DNA of 64,000 bases from NCBI GenBank assembly GCA_963765585.1, contig CAVXXB010000015.1, positions 62,001 to 126,000 of the forward strand, written 5' to 3'. The position numbers and the translations under genes are program-made. This document shows positions 29,188 through 38,055 of the stretch, piece by piece. The stretch is from CAVXXB01 sp963765585 (lineage in GTDB: Bacteria > Calditrichota > Calditrichia > JAJRVZ01). The notes beneath the pieces were generated by a model. The model worked only from the letters and a program-made list of their open reading frames with translations, ran no database searches and was not told where the DNA came from. The number at the start of each line of letters is the position of its first letter. Position 1 is the stretch's first letter.

Positions 29188-30198
29188 TTAATTGTCAAGC
29201 ATATTTATCGCATATTCTAATTGTATATCACGTCCTGCCTTGACATCTGTTTCTGTTTGCTCCACGCGGATATCAGGTGCGACGCCCAGCCATTCCCAGG
29301 GCAGTCCGTCATAACGCCGGAAATCAATATATCCAATTTCAATGGATTTACCACTTGGTAAAAAGTATAGACCCTCATCTCCACTACCCACCGAACCGCC
29401 TCCTGTAGTATCACCCACCGCGGTGACCTGCGGCAACTGCTTTAAAATTTCTGTGGTGAACTCTCCAGCACTGAAGGTTGAGCCATTGATTAATACCACC
29501 ACAGGATTGGTGTAGATAAATGGTCCCTGCGGCTGGAATGGCGGTAAATCCAATTTTTCACCATAAATATAGCCGTCGTTCCGTTCAAGCGGTTCCTGCA
29601 TGAACCGGGTAACCACCGCTTCTATATTTTGATAACTGCCGCCGCGTTTCTGGCGGATGTCGATTATTAATCCTCGGGTATTTTTCAGATATTCCAACAC
29701 GCCGGGAAATTCATCGATAAGATAATTCTCATGGAAATCTGAAAGGAACGCATAGCCTATATTTCCGGGTAAAATTTCGTATTCCACACTCTTACTTTCG
29801 GTGAGGCGTAATTCCCGGTCAAAATATTTTCTTACCACAAATGGACTGTAGGCATGCCGGTCTTTAAAGTGTCGCTGTGGATAGAATGGATACACCTCTC
29901 CGCCCCCTTTGGTACGGTAATAAACATGTCCGTCTTTAAGCTCTGCCAAAAGATCACGAAGTACCGGGTAGAATTCATCACCCCTTGCTTTTTCAGCGAG
30001 CGGCCGGTAAACCAGATAAAGGGAATCCCAATTAATATTCTTAAATTCAAGATATGGATAAACATTATTTACTCTGTGCCAAACAGCCTCAAAGTCCTGG
30101 ACATTTAGATTAGAATCAGGTTCGGTGATCAATAAATCCGTGCAGGAAATATGTGCCATTGCCAGAAAAACAAAAACGAAACGAATCGGGTCTTTCAT
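29188..30198 (-). CDS. S41-family (C-terminal processing/tricorn-like) serine protease, lipoprotein
   Basis: A 336-residue protein with a lipoprotein-type N-terminus (FLAMAHISC, lipidation at Cys19). The S41 features are LKDGHVYY near residue 90, GLIIDIRQKRGGS, and the nucleophile region INGSTFSAGEFTTEIL, with Ser in SAGE; GDTTGGGSVGSG and an APDIRVEQT end are typical of the fold. No PDZ domain is seen, so it resembles the S41B/retinol-binding-like group rather than CtpA. ATG at 30198 has GAGGA about 8 bases upstream. It probably acts in the periplasm or at the outer membrane; substrate unknown. Confidence 0.9.
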   Translation of the reverse strand: MKDPIRFVFVFLAMAHISCTDLLITEPDSNLNVQDFEAVWHRVNNVYPYLEFKNINWDSLYLVYRPLAEKARGDEFYPVLRDLLAELKDGHVYYRTKGGGEVYPFYPQRHFKDRHAYSPFVVRKYFDRELRLTESKSVEYEILPGNIGYAFLSDFHENYLIDEFPGVLEYLKNTRGLIIDIRQKRGGSYQNIEAVVTRFMQEPLERNDGYIYGEKLDLPPFQPQGPFIYTNPVVVLINGSTFSAGEFTTEILKQLPQVTAVGDTTGGGSVGSGDEGLYFLPSGKSIEIGYIDFRRYDGLPWEWLGVAPDIRVEQTETDVKAGRDIQLEYAINMLDN

Positions 30199-30211
30199 GT
30201 CATGTCCTCAC

Positions 30212-30988
30212 TTAAAATCCATAGGTAAGTGTGAACACAATATTATCACTGGCTGAATGAAGCGGCTCCCAGGAACTGATTGTTGTTAGATGAAACATAT
30301 ATGCTGCTCTTAGAGACAGATTGTCTGAGAAATAATAACGTGGTCCCAGTTTGAAGACCAAATTGGTAGCCGAAAATATAGTAAGTATTTTTAACGGAGT
30401 TTCATCTGTTTCCTCACTATCAACCATACGAAAACCGAGTGAAAGAATAGTAAAGTCTAATGCGGCATCAATATTAAAATTTGTACTGAGTTTGTAAAAA
30501 AGCTTTGAGCTGGCCCCGAGAGAGATCAGCATGGCAAATGACTGTGCATAGTCAAATCCGGCAACCGCAATGTTTTGCTGATTAAAGTAAAAAAATAATT
30601 CTGTTGATGGCCCCAGATATACGTAGGCATCTTTATTGAATAGAGAAAATTTTGGCAAACGATAATTGAATCCCTGGTTTATCGTGAATTGATGTATATC
30701 CGTACTCACATTATAATTTTTGATCTCTGAGGAATAGCGATAGTCCAATCTCAGATTGTAAATGTAATCGTGGTGATCCTTTGCCCAGCTCAGTCCGTAA
30801 TATGGTAATGACCCCGAATATTTTTCAATTGAAATATATTCATCGGTCACTGCGAAATGGCCAATTCCAAATTCCAGAGAGAGACCTTTAGGAAATACCT
30901 TAGGCAGACTGAGGGAATCCTGAGCAGACACGATATTATGGGAAATTAAAAACAAGGAGGTAAATAAAAAGATGGTGAGGTGCTTCAT
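30212..30988 (-). CDS. Predicted outer-membrane beta-barrel protein
   Basis: A 258-residue protein with signal peptide (LTIFLFTSLFLISHNIVSAQ) and alternating hydrophobic/aromatic strands typical of small barrels: LSLEFGIGHFAV, YIYNLRLDYRYS, FTINQGFNYRLP, AYVYLGPSTELFFYF, NLVFKLGPRYYF, LSLRAAYMFHL, and a terminal strand ending in Phe (NIVFTLTYGF), the usual BAM signal. I use the ATG at 30988 (GAGGATG upstream) rather than one at 31015. It is 13 bases from the S41 gene, so they are probably cotranscribed. Function unknown. Confidence 0.8.
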   Translation of the reverse strand: MKHLTIFLFTSLFLISHNIVSAQDSLSLPKVFPKGLSLEFGIGHFAVTDEYISIEKYSGSLPYYGLSWAKDHHDYIYNLRLDYRYSSEIKNYNVSTDIHQFTINQGFNYRLPKFSLFNKDAYVYLGPSTELFFYFNQQNIAVAGFDYAQSFAMLISLGASSKLFYKLSTNFNIDAALDFTILSLGFRMVDSEETDETPLKILTIFSATNLVFKLGPRYYFSDNLSLRAAYMFHLTTISSWEPLHSASDNIVFTLTYGF

Positions 30989-31271
30989 TTTATCATCCTC
31001 TATGAAAGTACACAACTTGTAATGAGTTTAATTACGGTGCTATTTATAAAATTGTTACATGGCTGTTTGCGTGCTCAACCGACTTTCATATTCGGGACTA
31101 ACATTGGTATGAATCAATTCTACCATTTCAAATATCAAAAAGAAAGTAATAAATGAACAAAAGAAAGATGCATTAACTAAACCAGGCGAGATGATGTACT
31201 TAAAATATGTAACATTGGAAATCAAAAGGAATATTTTCAGAAGATATATATCGTTGATAATAAATAACTTA

Positions 31272-31348
31272 TGGTGGGACAGAAGGGAGTCGAACCCCTG
31301 ACCTCTACGATGTGAGCGTAGCGCTCTAACCAGCTGAGCTACTGTCCC
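31272..31348 (-). tRNA. tRNA-Val (anticodon CAC)
   Basis: Full cloverleaf on the minus strand: acceptor gggacag/ctgtccc, D arm agctcagctggttagagc, anticodon stem ctacg/cgtag with loop CTCACAT giving anticodon CAC, T arm with GGTTCGACTCC, and an encoded CCA at 31272-31274. The gap 31016-31271 upstream has no other feature that I can identify. Confidence 0.97.
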
Positions 31349-31360
31349 GGGATACGATGA

Positions 31361-31472
31361 GGAATTAGAAATTAGAGATTAGAAATTATATCAGGCAATT
31401 TGCTCGGTTAGACTGATTGCCTATGGCCAATTGCCAATTGTAAATTTCTCATCTCTAATCTCTAACCGCTAA
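31361..31472. repeat. TTAGAAA-class palindrome
   Basis: ggaattagaaattagagatt on the left and atttctcatctctaatctct on the right are inverse copies; the core contains attgcctatggccaattgcc. It separates the tRNA from the cpoB-like gene. Confidence 0.65.
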
Positions 31473-32309
31473 TTACAGCGAAGCAAGATGTTCCTGCGCG
31501 CGTTTGACAAACTCACTTTGGGGATATACATCGATCAGGCGTTGAAATTCTTCGCCCGCTTTGGCATTATCACCCAAACGTTTATAACAGAGACCCAGTT
31601 TGAATTGTGCTGCATCATTTTTATTTGATTTGGGGAAAGTAAACACCTTTTCAAAATCGATAATTGCTTTTTTATATTCACGAAGCGCGTAGTGAGACTC
31701 ACCAATCCAATACTGGGCATTATCAGACAAATTATTATTCGTGCTGGATGCCAACAGATTTTCAAATACCTGAATTGCCGGACGATATTGATTGGCATGG
31801 AAAAGATCCAAACCTTCCTGGTAACGGGATTGATATTCTTCCGGTGAAACATCCCCAACAGCGACGGCAACGGTTCTGGCCGGCTGTGCTTGCTTTTGTG
31901 TTTCCAGCTGGTAAATCTGATCGCTTTGTGCCCTTACCTGCGCCTTTAAATCGGTAATTAATTTGTCTTTGTTTTCAACTTGCTTTTTCAAATCATCAAC
32001 TTCTGTATTACTCATTGCCACAGGTTGCTGGGCATCCATTCCTGTATCCGCCTGACCCAGTGGCACCGCTCCGGCACTTAGTAATCCCAGTTGATCATCT
32101 TCCTGAGCAGGCTTTTTCTGTTGTTCACTTCTAGCTTTTTCTTCAGGAGTAATACCTAAAAGTGCCTCAATTTCATCCAGTTCCTGCTGTTTTTCGGCAT
32201 CGCCTGCATCGGCATATGCATCGTCTTCCTGTCGGGATGATCCGCAAGATATCATTAAAATGCCTGAAAGAGCGATGATTAGTATGGCGATAAAAATTTT
32301 CTTTATCAT
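31473..32309 (-). CDS. CpoB/YbgF-like TPR lipoprotein
   Basis: A 278-residue periplasmic protein. Lipoprotein signal IALSGILMISC with Cys22, an acidic low-complexity linker, a coiled coil (about residues 100-145, VDDLKKQVENKDKLITDLK), then three TPR-like repeats (YQEGLDLFHANQYRPAIQVF, AQYWIGESHYALREYKKAI, AQFKLGLCYKRLGDNAKA). Coiled coil plus C-terminal TPRs is the architecture of YbgF/CpoB, which couples cell-envelope constriction with peptidoglycan synthesis in proteobacteria, but family members lacking Tol-Pal neighbours are common and none are seen here. It differs from CpoB in being lipidated. Located downstream of rodA. Confidence 0.82.
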   Translation of the reverse strand: MIKKIFIAILIIALSGILMISCGSSRQEDDAYADAGDAEKQQELDEIEALLGITPEEKARSEQQKKPAQEDDQLGLLSAGAVPLGQADTGMDAQQPVAMSNTEVDDLKKQVENKDKLITDLKAQVRAQSDQIYQLETQKQAQPARTVAVAVGDVSPEEYQSRYQEGLDLFHANQYRPAIQVFENLLASSTNNNLSDNAQYWIGESHYALREYKKAIIDFEKVFTFPKSNKNDAAQFKLGLCYKRLGDNAKAGEEFQRLIDVYPQSEFVKRAQEHLASL

Positions 32310-32418
32310 AAACCCTCCTGATTCGGGAGAAAAATGTTTAAAAAAATTTAGATAAGAATGTACATAAAGTCAAGTATTTTCTATAGTTACATAAAATCAC
32401 AGATGACTTTGTTTTGGC

Positions 32419-33627
32419 TTATTTAATATATCTGATCCGTGAAATATTCAAGATAATTCCCATCATGATCAAATTGGCCATCAAAGATGAGCCGCCGTAA
32501 CTCAAAAATGGCAGTGGTAATCCCGTCACGGGCGCCATACCAATTGTCATACCGATATTTATTATCACATGAAACAGAATAATCGTGGTTATACCTATTA
32601 CAACCGTACTCTCAAATGATTGTCGTATTGCTGCAGCGATCGCAATCAGGCGTATCAGCAACAGCAAGAATAAGAGTAAAATCACTGAAACCCCTACAAA
32701 ACCAAACTCCTCACCGATCACTGAAAAAATAAAGTCGGTATGTTGAGCCGGCAAAAACCTTAAATGGGTCTGAGTACCATTCATATAGCCTTTGCCCCAT
32801 ATCCCACCTGAGCCAATGGCGACCTGCGACTGAATTATTTGATATCCGGCTCCTTTGGGATCTTGCTCCGGATTCAGGAATGTAAGAATTCGCTGCTGTT
32901 GATATGGTCTTAATTGGCCCCACAAATATGGAGTAATGATACCCACAAATATATTTGACAGAAATACTAATACAAGGATTATCGGTTTTTTACCAGATAA
33001 GATGAGAATAATTGTTATTGTTAGCATCAGTACCAGGAAAGAGACAAAATTAAAAGATAATATCATCGTCAGTACCGGTGTGAGGATGGTAAATATTGAA
33101 AACCAATTCAACCCGGCCCAAAATAAGACCGGTATGACCAGAGCAAGAAATACGAGCGATGTCCCTAAATCCGGCTGTCTGGCAATCAGAATAAACGGCA
33201 CGAAAATCAATCCCATAGATATCAGGAAATATCTTAATTTATTAATATCAGCATACTGATCTGATAAAAACTTACTCACAGCCAGCACTGTGGCCAATTT
33301 TGCAAATTCAGACGGCTGAATATGAATCGGGCCTATAACCAGCCATCTCTCTGCCCCCTGCCCCACTTTGCCAACGGCATACACCAATAACAAGGTTAAC
33401 AGTGTAAACCCATAAAACCAGTATGTAAATCGATTTATTACACGTAGAGGTATAAAACTGACCGTTATCATGATAAATGTGCCGATTGCGGCCCATAATA
33501 TCTGTCTGACAAAGAAGCTGTTGGCATCCACATCTGCGACGGATGTGGCACTGTAGATGGCAAATGCCCCAACAGCTACCAGAGCCAGGATCAGTAACAT
33601 AGTTAGTATATCATATTTTGCAAACAT
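32419..33627 (-). CDS. rodA: Rod-shape SEDS glycosyltransferase RodA
   Basis: A 402-residue polytopic SEDS protein that polymerises glycan strands of peptidoglycan during elongation. About ten membrane helices are visible. Motifs include GAERWLVIGPIHIQPSEFAK, ARQPDLGTSLVF, GSGGIWGKGYMNGTQTHLRFLPAQHTDF split over the central loop, GEEFGFVG, and the end GLPLPFLSYGGSS. The ATG overlaps the mrdA stop by one base (TAATG), so translation is coupled to that of its partner PBP2. Confidence 0.97.
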   Translation of the reverse strand: MFAKYDILTMLLILALVAVGAFAIYSATSVADVDANSFFVRQILWAAIGTFIMITVSFIPLRVINRFTYWFYGFTLLTLLLVYAVGKVGQGAERWLVIGPIHIQPSEFAKLATVLAVSKFLSDQYADINKLRYFLISMGLIFVPFILIARQPDLGTSLVFLALVIPVLFWAGLNWFSIFTILTPVLTMILSFNFVSFLVLMLTITIILILSGKKPIILVLVFLSNIFVGIITPYLWGQLRPYQQQRILTFLNPEQDPKGAGYQIIQSQVAIGSGGIWGKGYMNGTQTHLRFLPAQHTDFIFSVIGEEFGFVGVSVILLLFLLLLIRLIAIAAAIRQSFESTVVIGITTIILFHVIINIGMTIGMAPVTGLPLPFLSYGGSSLMANLIMMGIILNISRIRYIK

Positions 33628-35492
33628 TAGTCAGAATCCGGTAAAGTTACTTCCAATCTTGGTACGTTTGTGACATCTAATTCAATTATCGTGCGTAATG
33701 TATCGGTCATAGTTGTATCTTTCTTGATCACCGCCCGTGGGAGAATCCTGCCATAAAAATATTTTTCCATAAAGAGTTCCGCCAGTGGTGCGGCAAATGC
33801 GCCTCCTCCACCCCCATTTTCTATGATTACTGCAATTGCGATCACCGGATTTTCATAAGGTGCAAATCCAATAAACCAGGCATGCGGATCACCGTGTGGA
33901 TTCTGGGAAGTACCTGTCTTTCCGGCAACCTCTATCCTGGGAACTGCAGCACGCCATCCGGTACCACCGTCTACCACCATACGCATACCTTTGCGGATAA
34001 TATCATACACATCGGAAGAGATTCCCTGAACATAATTTGTTTTTACGGGAAAGTGTATTTCTTTTTCAATTGTCTTGTCATACAAATACGCAGCCAAATG
34101 CGGCGAATGAACCACACCTTTATTGGCCATAATCATGGCAAATTGAGCCATTTGTAACGCTGTAGTAAGTAGTTCACCCTGACCTATTGCCAGATTGGCC
34201 AGATTGCCTTTTGTCCAGCCTCCTTCGCCATACACGCGGTTAAAATACTCCACCGTAGGAACAAGTCCACTGCTCTCATTTGGTAAATCTATACCCGTTG
34301 GCTGTCCAAAGAAAAATTGCTTCGAATATTTGGACCAGGTCTCTAATCCGATTTTCAATCCCAGTTGATAAAAATAAACATTACACGACCCCTTTATCGC
34401 CTGTAATAAATCTATTTCACCATGTCCAGATTCATTCCAGCAATGAATCGTCTTCCTGCCCAGTCTGAAATAACCGGGACAATAAGCCTTCCAGCGCGGA
34501 GTGATAATGCCTTCCTGCAGGGCCGCGATAGCCGCGACTAATTTATACGTCGAACCGGGTGGATATCGACTCTGGATAACCCGGTTATAAAGCGGATGAG
34601 ACGTATCGCTCTGAAGCTCGGTCCATACTTCGGATGATATCTTTCCTGTCATGATACGTGGATCATAATCCGGCTTGGATACAAAAGCAAGTACACCACC
34701 ACTTCGGGTGTCAAGGGCAACTATCGCACCACGCTTATCCACCATTAAAGATTCCGCATACTGCTGAAATTTATAGTCCATTGTCAGATAAAGATCCATC
34801 CCGACCTTTGCCTCAATATTTCGATCGAGACCAAGTAAACCCAAATCCCGGCCTTCCGCATCTACCTGGACAAACTGCATACCTTTTATACCCCTCAAAC
34901 TGGCATCATAGGCATACTCCAGACCAGATTTTCCAACCATCTCTCCCGATTCAAAGTCGCGTCTTTTTTCTGCTTCCTCCTGTGTCACTTCTCCCACATA
35001 TCCAAACAGATGCGGAGAAGAGACCTGTGGCGGATAAAAACGTTTTCCCTCTACTTCAAGCAATACCCCTGGCAAATCAAGCCTGCTTTCCTCAAGCCGA
35101 ACCACAGTTGAATAGGAAAGATCATTTTTGATCACTACCGGCCTGAAAGTATGTCTTCCGCGGATTTTATCCCGGATAAAATCAGGTTCTTCATCAATTA
35201 TCTTGGCCAGAAGTTGAATAGTTTTTCCAGAAATGGTTCTGGGTATTACAGAGATAAAAAAAGAAGGGCGGTTATCAACAAGCACCTGTCCGTTTACATC
35301 ACGGATTGCACCACGCGGGGGATATTGCGTTAGCTGACGAATACTATTATTAAATGAAATTTCATAATATTTATCTGCTCCAGACACCTGGATTTGAAAA
35401 AATCCGTAAAACAGGATTATGAATAAAAAGGATACAATTATGGTGGCTAAAGTCTTACGATGATTGAGTTGATTTCTTGAAAATTCTTTCAT
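33627..35492 (-). CDS. mrdA: Penicillin-binding protein 2 (elongation transpeptidase)
   Basis: A 621-residue class B penicillin-binding protein. N-terminal membrane anchor (TIIVSFLFIILFYGFF), a dimerisation/pedestal domain with RGAIRDVNGQVL, then the transpeptidase domain: nucleophile motif STYK in RYPPGSTYKL, SCN in KGSCNVYF, and KTGTS in EVAGKTGTSQNP. It cross-links peptidoglycan together with RodA. It starts 6 bases after the mreD stop. A glycine-rich run (ENGGGGGAF) follows KTGTS. Confidence 0.97.
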   Translation of the reverse strand: MKEFSRNQLNHRKTLATIIVSFLFIILFYGFFQIQVSGADKYYEISFNNSIRQLTQYPPRGAIRDVNGQVLVDNRPSFFISVIPRTISGKTIQLLAKIIDEEPDFIRDKIRGRHTFRPVVIKNDLSYSTVVRLEESRLDLPGVLLEVEGKRFYPPQVSSPHLFGYVGEVTQEEAEKRRDFESGEMVGKSGLEYAYDASLRGIKGMQFVQVDAEGRDLGLLGLDRNIEAKVGMDLYLTMDYKFQQYAESLMVDKRGAIVALDTRSGGVLAFVSKPDYDPRIMTGKISSEVWTELQSDTSHPLYNRVIQSRYPPGSTYKLVAAIAALQEGIITPRWKAYCPGYFRLGRKTIHCWNESGHGEIDLLQAIKGSCNVYFYQLGLKIGLETWSKYSKQFFFGQPTGIDLPNESSGLVPTVEYFNRVYGEGGWTKGNLANLAIGQGELLTTALQMAQFAMIMANKGVVHSPHLAAYLYDKTIEKEIHFPVKTNYVQGISSDVYDIIRKGMRMVVDGGTGWRAAVPRIEVAGKTGTSQNPHGDPHAWFIGFAPYENPVIAIAVIIENGGGGGAFAAPLAELFMEKYFYGRILPRAVIKKDTTMTDTLRTIIELDVTNVPRLEVTLPDSD

Positions 35493-35498
35493 TTTCGA

Positions 35499-35984
35499 TT
35501 ACTGTTCGATCTGTTCTCTGAAAAAAACGGCTAATAAAATAGCAATCAGAAATGTATAAAGTGTATTTGGAAACACGCGTGTAGCGAGCAGATAAAAATA
35601 GCTGACATCCATTTGTAGTTGAAAAATCAGAAAGAACAAACTGGTCTGGATAAGAATCAGAATTATTAATGCCAGAATTCGGGTATTGTAGGCTAGTTTA
35701 AACTGACGCACCTGACCTGCTAAAAATCCGATAATAGTGTTGGCAAATGCAGAAATACCAACCGGGTGCGGACTAAATGAATCACTCAACACACCCAGAA
35801 TAAATCCGGCCAAAATTCCCTGTGTGCCACCATGCCGGAAACCGACAAAAATGACAATAAGAACGATTAAATCCGGACGCCAGACACCTATTTCTATCAT
35901 GGGTATAAAACTAATTTGTAGAATCAGGGCCACAATGCTAATTGCGGTCAATCGTATAATCTGATATCCGGAGTCACTGGTCAT
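35499..35984 (-). CDS. mreD: Rod shape-determining protein MreD
   Basis: A 161-residue polytopic protein with five to six hydrophobic segments (RLTAISIVALILQISFIPM, PDLIVLIVIFVGFRHG, GILAGFILGVLSDSFS, ILALIILILIQTSLFFLIF). MreD is poorly conserved, but position between mreC and mrdA, size and the LGVLSDSFSPHPVG segment fit. Its start overlaps the mreC end by 11 bases. Confidence 0.92.
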   Translation of the reverse strand: MTSDSGYQIIRLTAISIVALILQISFIPMIEIGVWRPDLIVLIVIFVGFRHGGTQGILAGFILGVLSDSFSPHPVGISAFANTIIGFLAGQVRQFKLAYNTRILALIILILIQTSLFFLIFQLQMDVSYFYLLATRVFPNTLYTFLIAILLAVFFREQIEQ

Positions 35985-36774
35985 AATTTTGATTTAGTTT
36001 TGTAATTTGAACTTCTTCCAAGTTTTGAAAATCAACTGCCGGCGTGACAATTATTTCCTGAAACATGTCATCTGTTTCTGTGGAAACAGATGTAACAATC
36101 CCGACTTTTATGTCCGGAGGATAAATCTGACTAAATCCCGATGTAATGACGACATCCCCCGGTAATATTTCTATTGTTTTTGCTACATGCTGTAATTTAA
36201 AACCGGCACCACCATCCCAGGAAATAATACCCTGCTCCCTGTTCCGTTGAATCCGGACACTTACCCGGGCATTACGATCCAGCAATATCTGACAAATGGC
36301 ATAGTCGTCATCAACAACAGCTATTTTTCCAACCAATCCGTCCGCCGTAAGTACCGCATCATCTTTCTGGATTCCACGGTTGGTACCTTCATTTAAAATA
36401 AGACCATTAAAAACACTATGCGGATTTTGTCCAACCACTTCGGCAGCGATTAAATCAATGGTGGCTTTTTCTTTAAATCCAAGCAGTTTGCGCAAACGTA
36501 TATTCTCAAGCAATGCATCCTGCAGGTTTGTATTCATTAGTGCCAGATCAGCATTTTCCTGCCTCAACTGACTGATTTCTTCCTCTAATCGGAAGTATGA
36601 CCCGACTTTAAATATTGATCCGCCAAATGAACCAACTACCTGATAAGCGACGTTCCGGAACGGACCTGCCGGATCATGATCAGTAATTACAATTAGCAGC
36701 AGGGACAGGAGCAGACAGAGGACGAATAAGATTGCATCGCGGAGTTCAATAAAAAAATTGAGTAATCTGATCAC
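35974..36774 (-). CDS. mreC: Cell shape-determining protein MreC
   Basis: A 266-residue single-pass protein: N-terminal helix (AILFVLCLLLSLLLIVI), coiled coil (EEISQLRQENADLALMNTNL), then two beta-barrel domains (AEVVGQNPHSVFNGLILNEG, ITSGFSQIYPPDIKVGIV). It is the periplasmic scaffold of the elongasome that activates PBP2-RodA. A gap of 227 bases filled with repeats separates it from mreB, which is unusual for this operon. Confidence 0.96.
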   Translation of the reverse strand: MIRLLNFFIELRDAILFVLCLLLSLLLIVITDHDPAGPFRNVAYQVVGSFGGSIFKVGSYFRLEEEISQLRQENADLALMNTNLQDALLENIRLRKLLGFKEKATIDLIAAEVVGQNPHSVFNGLILNEGTNRGIQKDDAVLTADGLVGKIAVVDDDYAICQILLDRNARVSVRIQRNREQGIISWDGGAGFKLQHVAKTIEILPGDVVITSGFSQIYPPDIKVGIVTSVSTETDDMFQEIIVTPAVDFQNLEEVQITKLNQNYDQ

Positions 36775-36800
36775 GTTTTTAATATAGTTTAAATGAATGC

Positions 36801-36992
36801 TTCTAAGTTAGAAATTAGAGATGGGAGAGATGAGAGATTAAAAGATGGCAATTTGCAATTGGCTATATGGAGTTTGAGTAAATTTAGAAGTTTTATACTT
36901 GAATAATATATTTATCTCACCATAATTTCAGATTCTATAAAAATCTCTAACTTCTAATCTCTAATTTCTAACTCCTAACTTCTAACTTCTAA
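36801..36992. repeat. TTAGAAA-class palindrome between mreB and mreC
   Basis: Left arm gttagaaattagagatggga (about 36808-36840) and right arm of ctctaacttctaatctctaa type (about 36942-36992) are inverted copies, with a core that includes caatttgcaattggc. It lies inside an otherwise compact operon. Confidence 0.7.
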
Positions 36993-37001
36993 CCTATCTT
37001 C

Positions 37002-38033
37002 TCACATTCTTCTCTGTTTGAGAAGCACTTTTTCGTATGTCTCGAAATCTTCGAGTATTTTACCACAACCCCGCACAACACATGTTGAAGGGTCATCGGC
37101 TACATGTACGGGCAAAGATGTATCTTCACGCATACGTTCATCCAGCTTTTTCAATTGCGCACCACCGCCGGTCAGTACAATACCACGATCGAGAATATCG
37201 GATGCCAGTTCAGGTGCAATTCGTTCGAGGGATAATTTAACCGCTTCCACTATGGTTTGTATGGCCTCATTTAATGCTTCCCGGATTTCAACTGAACTGA
37301 TTTCAATTGTCTTGGGTATGCCATCAACCAAATCACGCCCTTTTACCTCGGTTCTTACTTCTTCATCCAATGGCATGGCAGATCCAATATTGCATTTGAT
37401 CTGTTCTGCTGTCGTTTCACCAATAAGCAAATTATAATTTTTCTTAAAGAATTGCATAATGGCCATATTCATCTCGTCGCCGCCTACCCGGATAGATGAA
37501 TGGTCAACAATTCCATTTAAAGAAATAACCGCGATTTCGGAAGTACCGCCACCAATATCGACAATCATGTTGCCAACCGGCGCGCTAATATCCAGACCAA
37601 CACCGATTGCGGCTGCCATGGCTTCGGCGACAAGATGTACCTCTCGTGCCCCTGCCCGCTCGGCGGAATCCCGTACGGCACGCTTTTCAACTTCCGTGAT
37701 ACCGGATGGGACATCGACAATGATACGACCGATCAACATGCGATTTACATTCGCTTTTTTTATCAACTCGCGAATCATAATTTCGGTTGCTTCAAAGTCC
37801 GCAATTACGCCATCCTTCATCGGCCGGATAGTCACAATATCACGATGTGTTCTTCCCAACATCTCACGTGCTTCATTTCCTATCGCCACAACTTTGTTTG
37901 ATTCATCTTCCAGGGCAATGATGGATGGTTCATTCACCACAATTCCCTTCCCAAGTACATAAATCAAAGAATTCGCTGTTCCCAGATCTATTCCAAGATT
38001 TGTTGAGAGCATATTCAGAAACTTAAATGCCAT
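37002..38033 (-). CDS. mreB: Actin-like rod shape protein MreB
   Basis: A 343-residue bacterial actin. Phosphate loops LGIDLGTANSLIYV and MIVDIGGGTSEIAVIS, adenosine loop GIVLTGGGAQLKKLDE, connecting EAMAAAIGVGLDI; all typical. It positions elongation-specific peptidoglycan synthesis at the inner membrane. The ATG at 38033 is 22 bases after the purH stop, so it is probably cotranscribed with purine genes. Confidence 0.98.
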   Translation of the reverse strand: MAFKFLNMLSTNLGIDLGTANSLIYVLGKGIVVNEPSIIALEDESNKVVAIGNEAREMLGRTHRDIVTIRPMKDGVIADFEATEIMIRELIKKANVNRMLIGRIIVDVPSGITEVEKRAVRDSAERAGAREVHLVAEAMAAAIGVGLDISAPVGNMIVDIGGGTSEIAVISLNGIVDHSSIRVGGDEMNMAIMQFFKKNYNLLIGETTAEQIKCNIGSAMPLDEEVRTEVKGRDLVDGIPKTIEISSVEIREALNEAIQTIVEAVKLSLERIAPELASDILDRGIVLTGGGAQLKKLDERMREDTSLPVHVADDPSTCVVRGCGKILEDFETYEKVLLKQRRM

Positions 38034-38055
38034 CTATACCTTCTCCGCATTAAAA

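Noticed and set aside
31016..31271. A hidden gene in the gap before tRNA-Val
   Set aside because: No frame longer than about 50 codons with a ribosome site and no RNA signature was found; AT-rich spacer.
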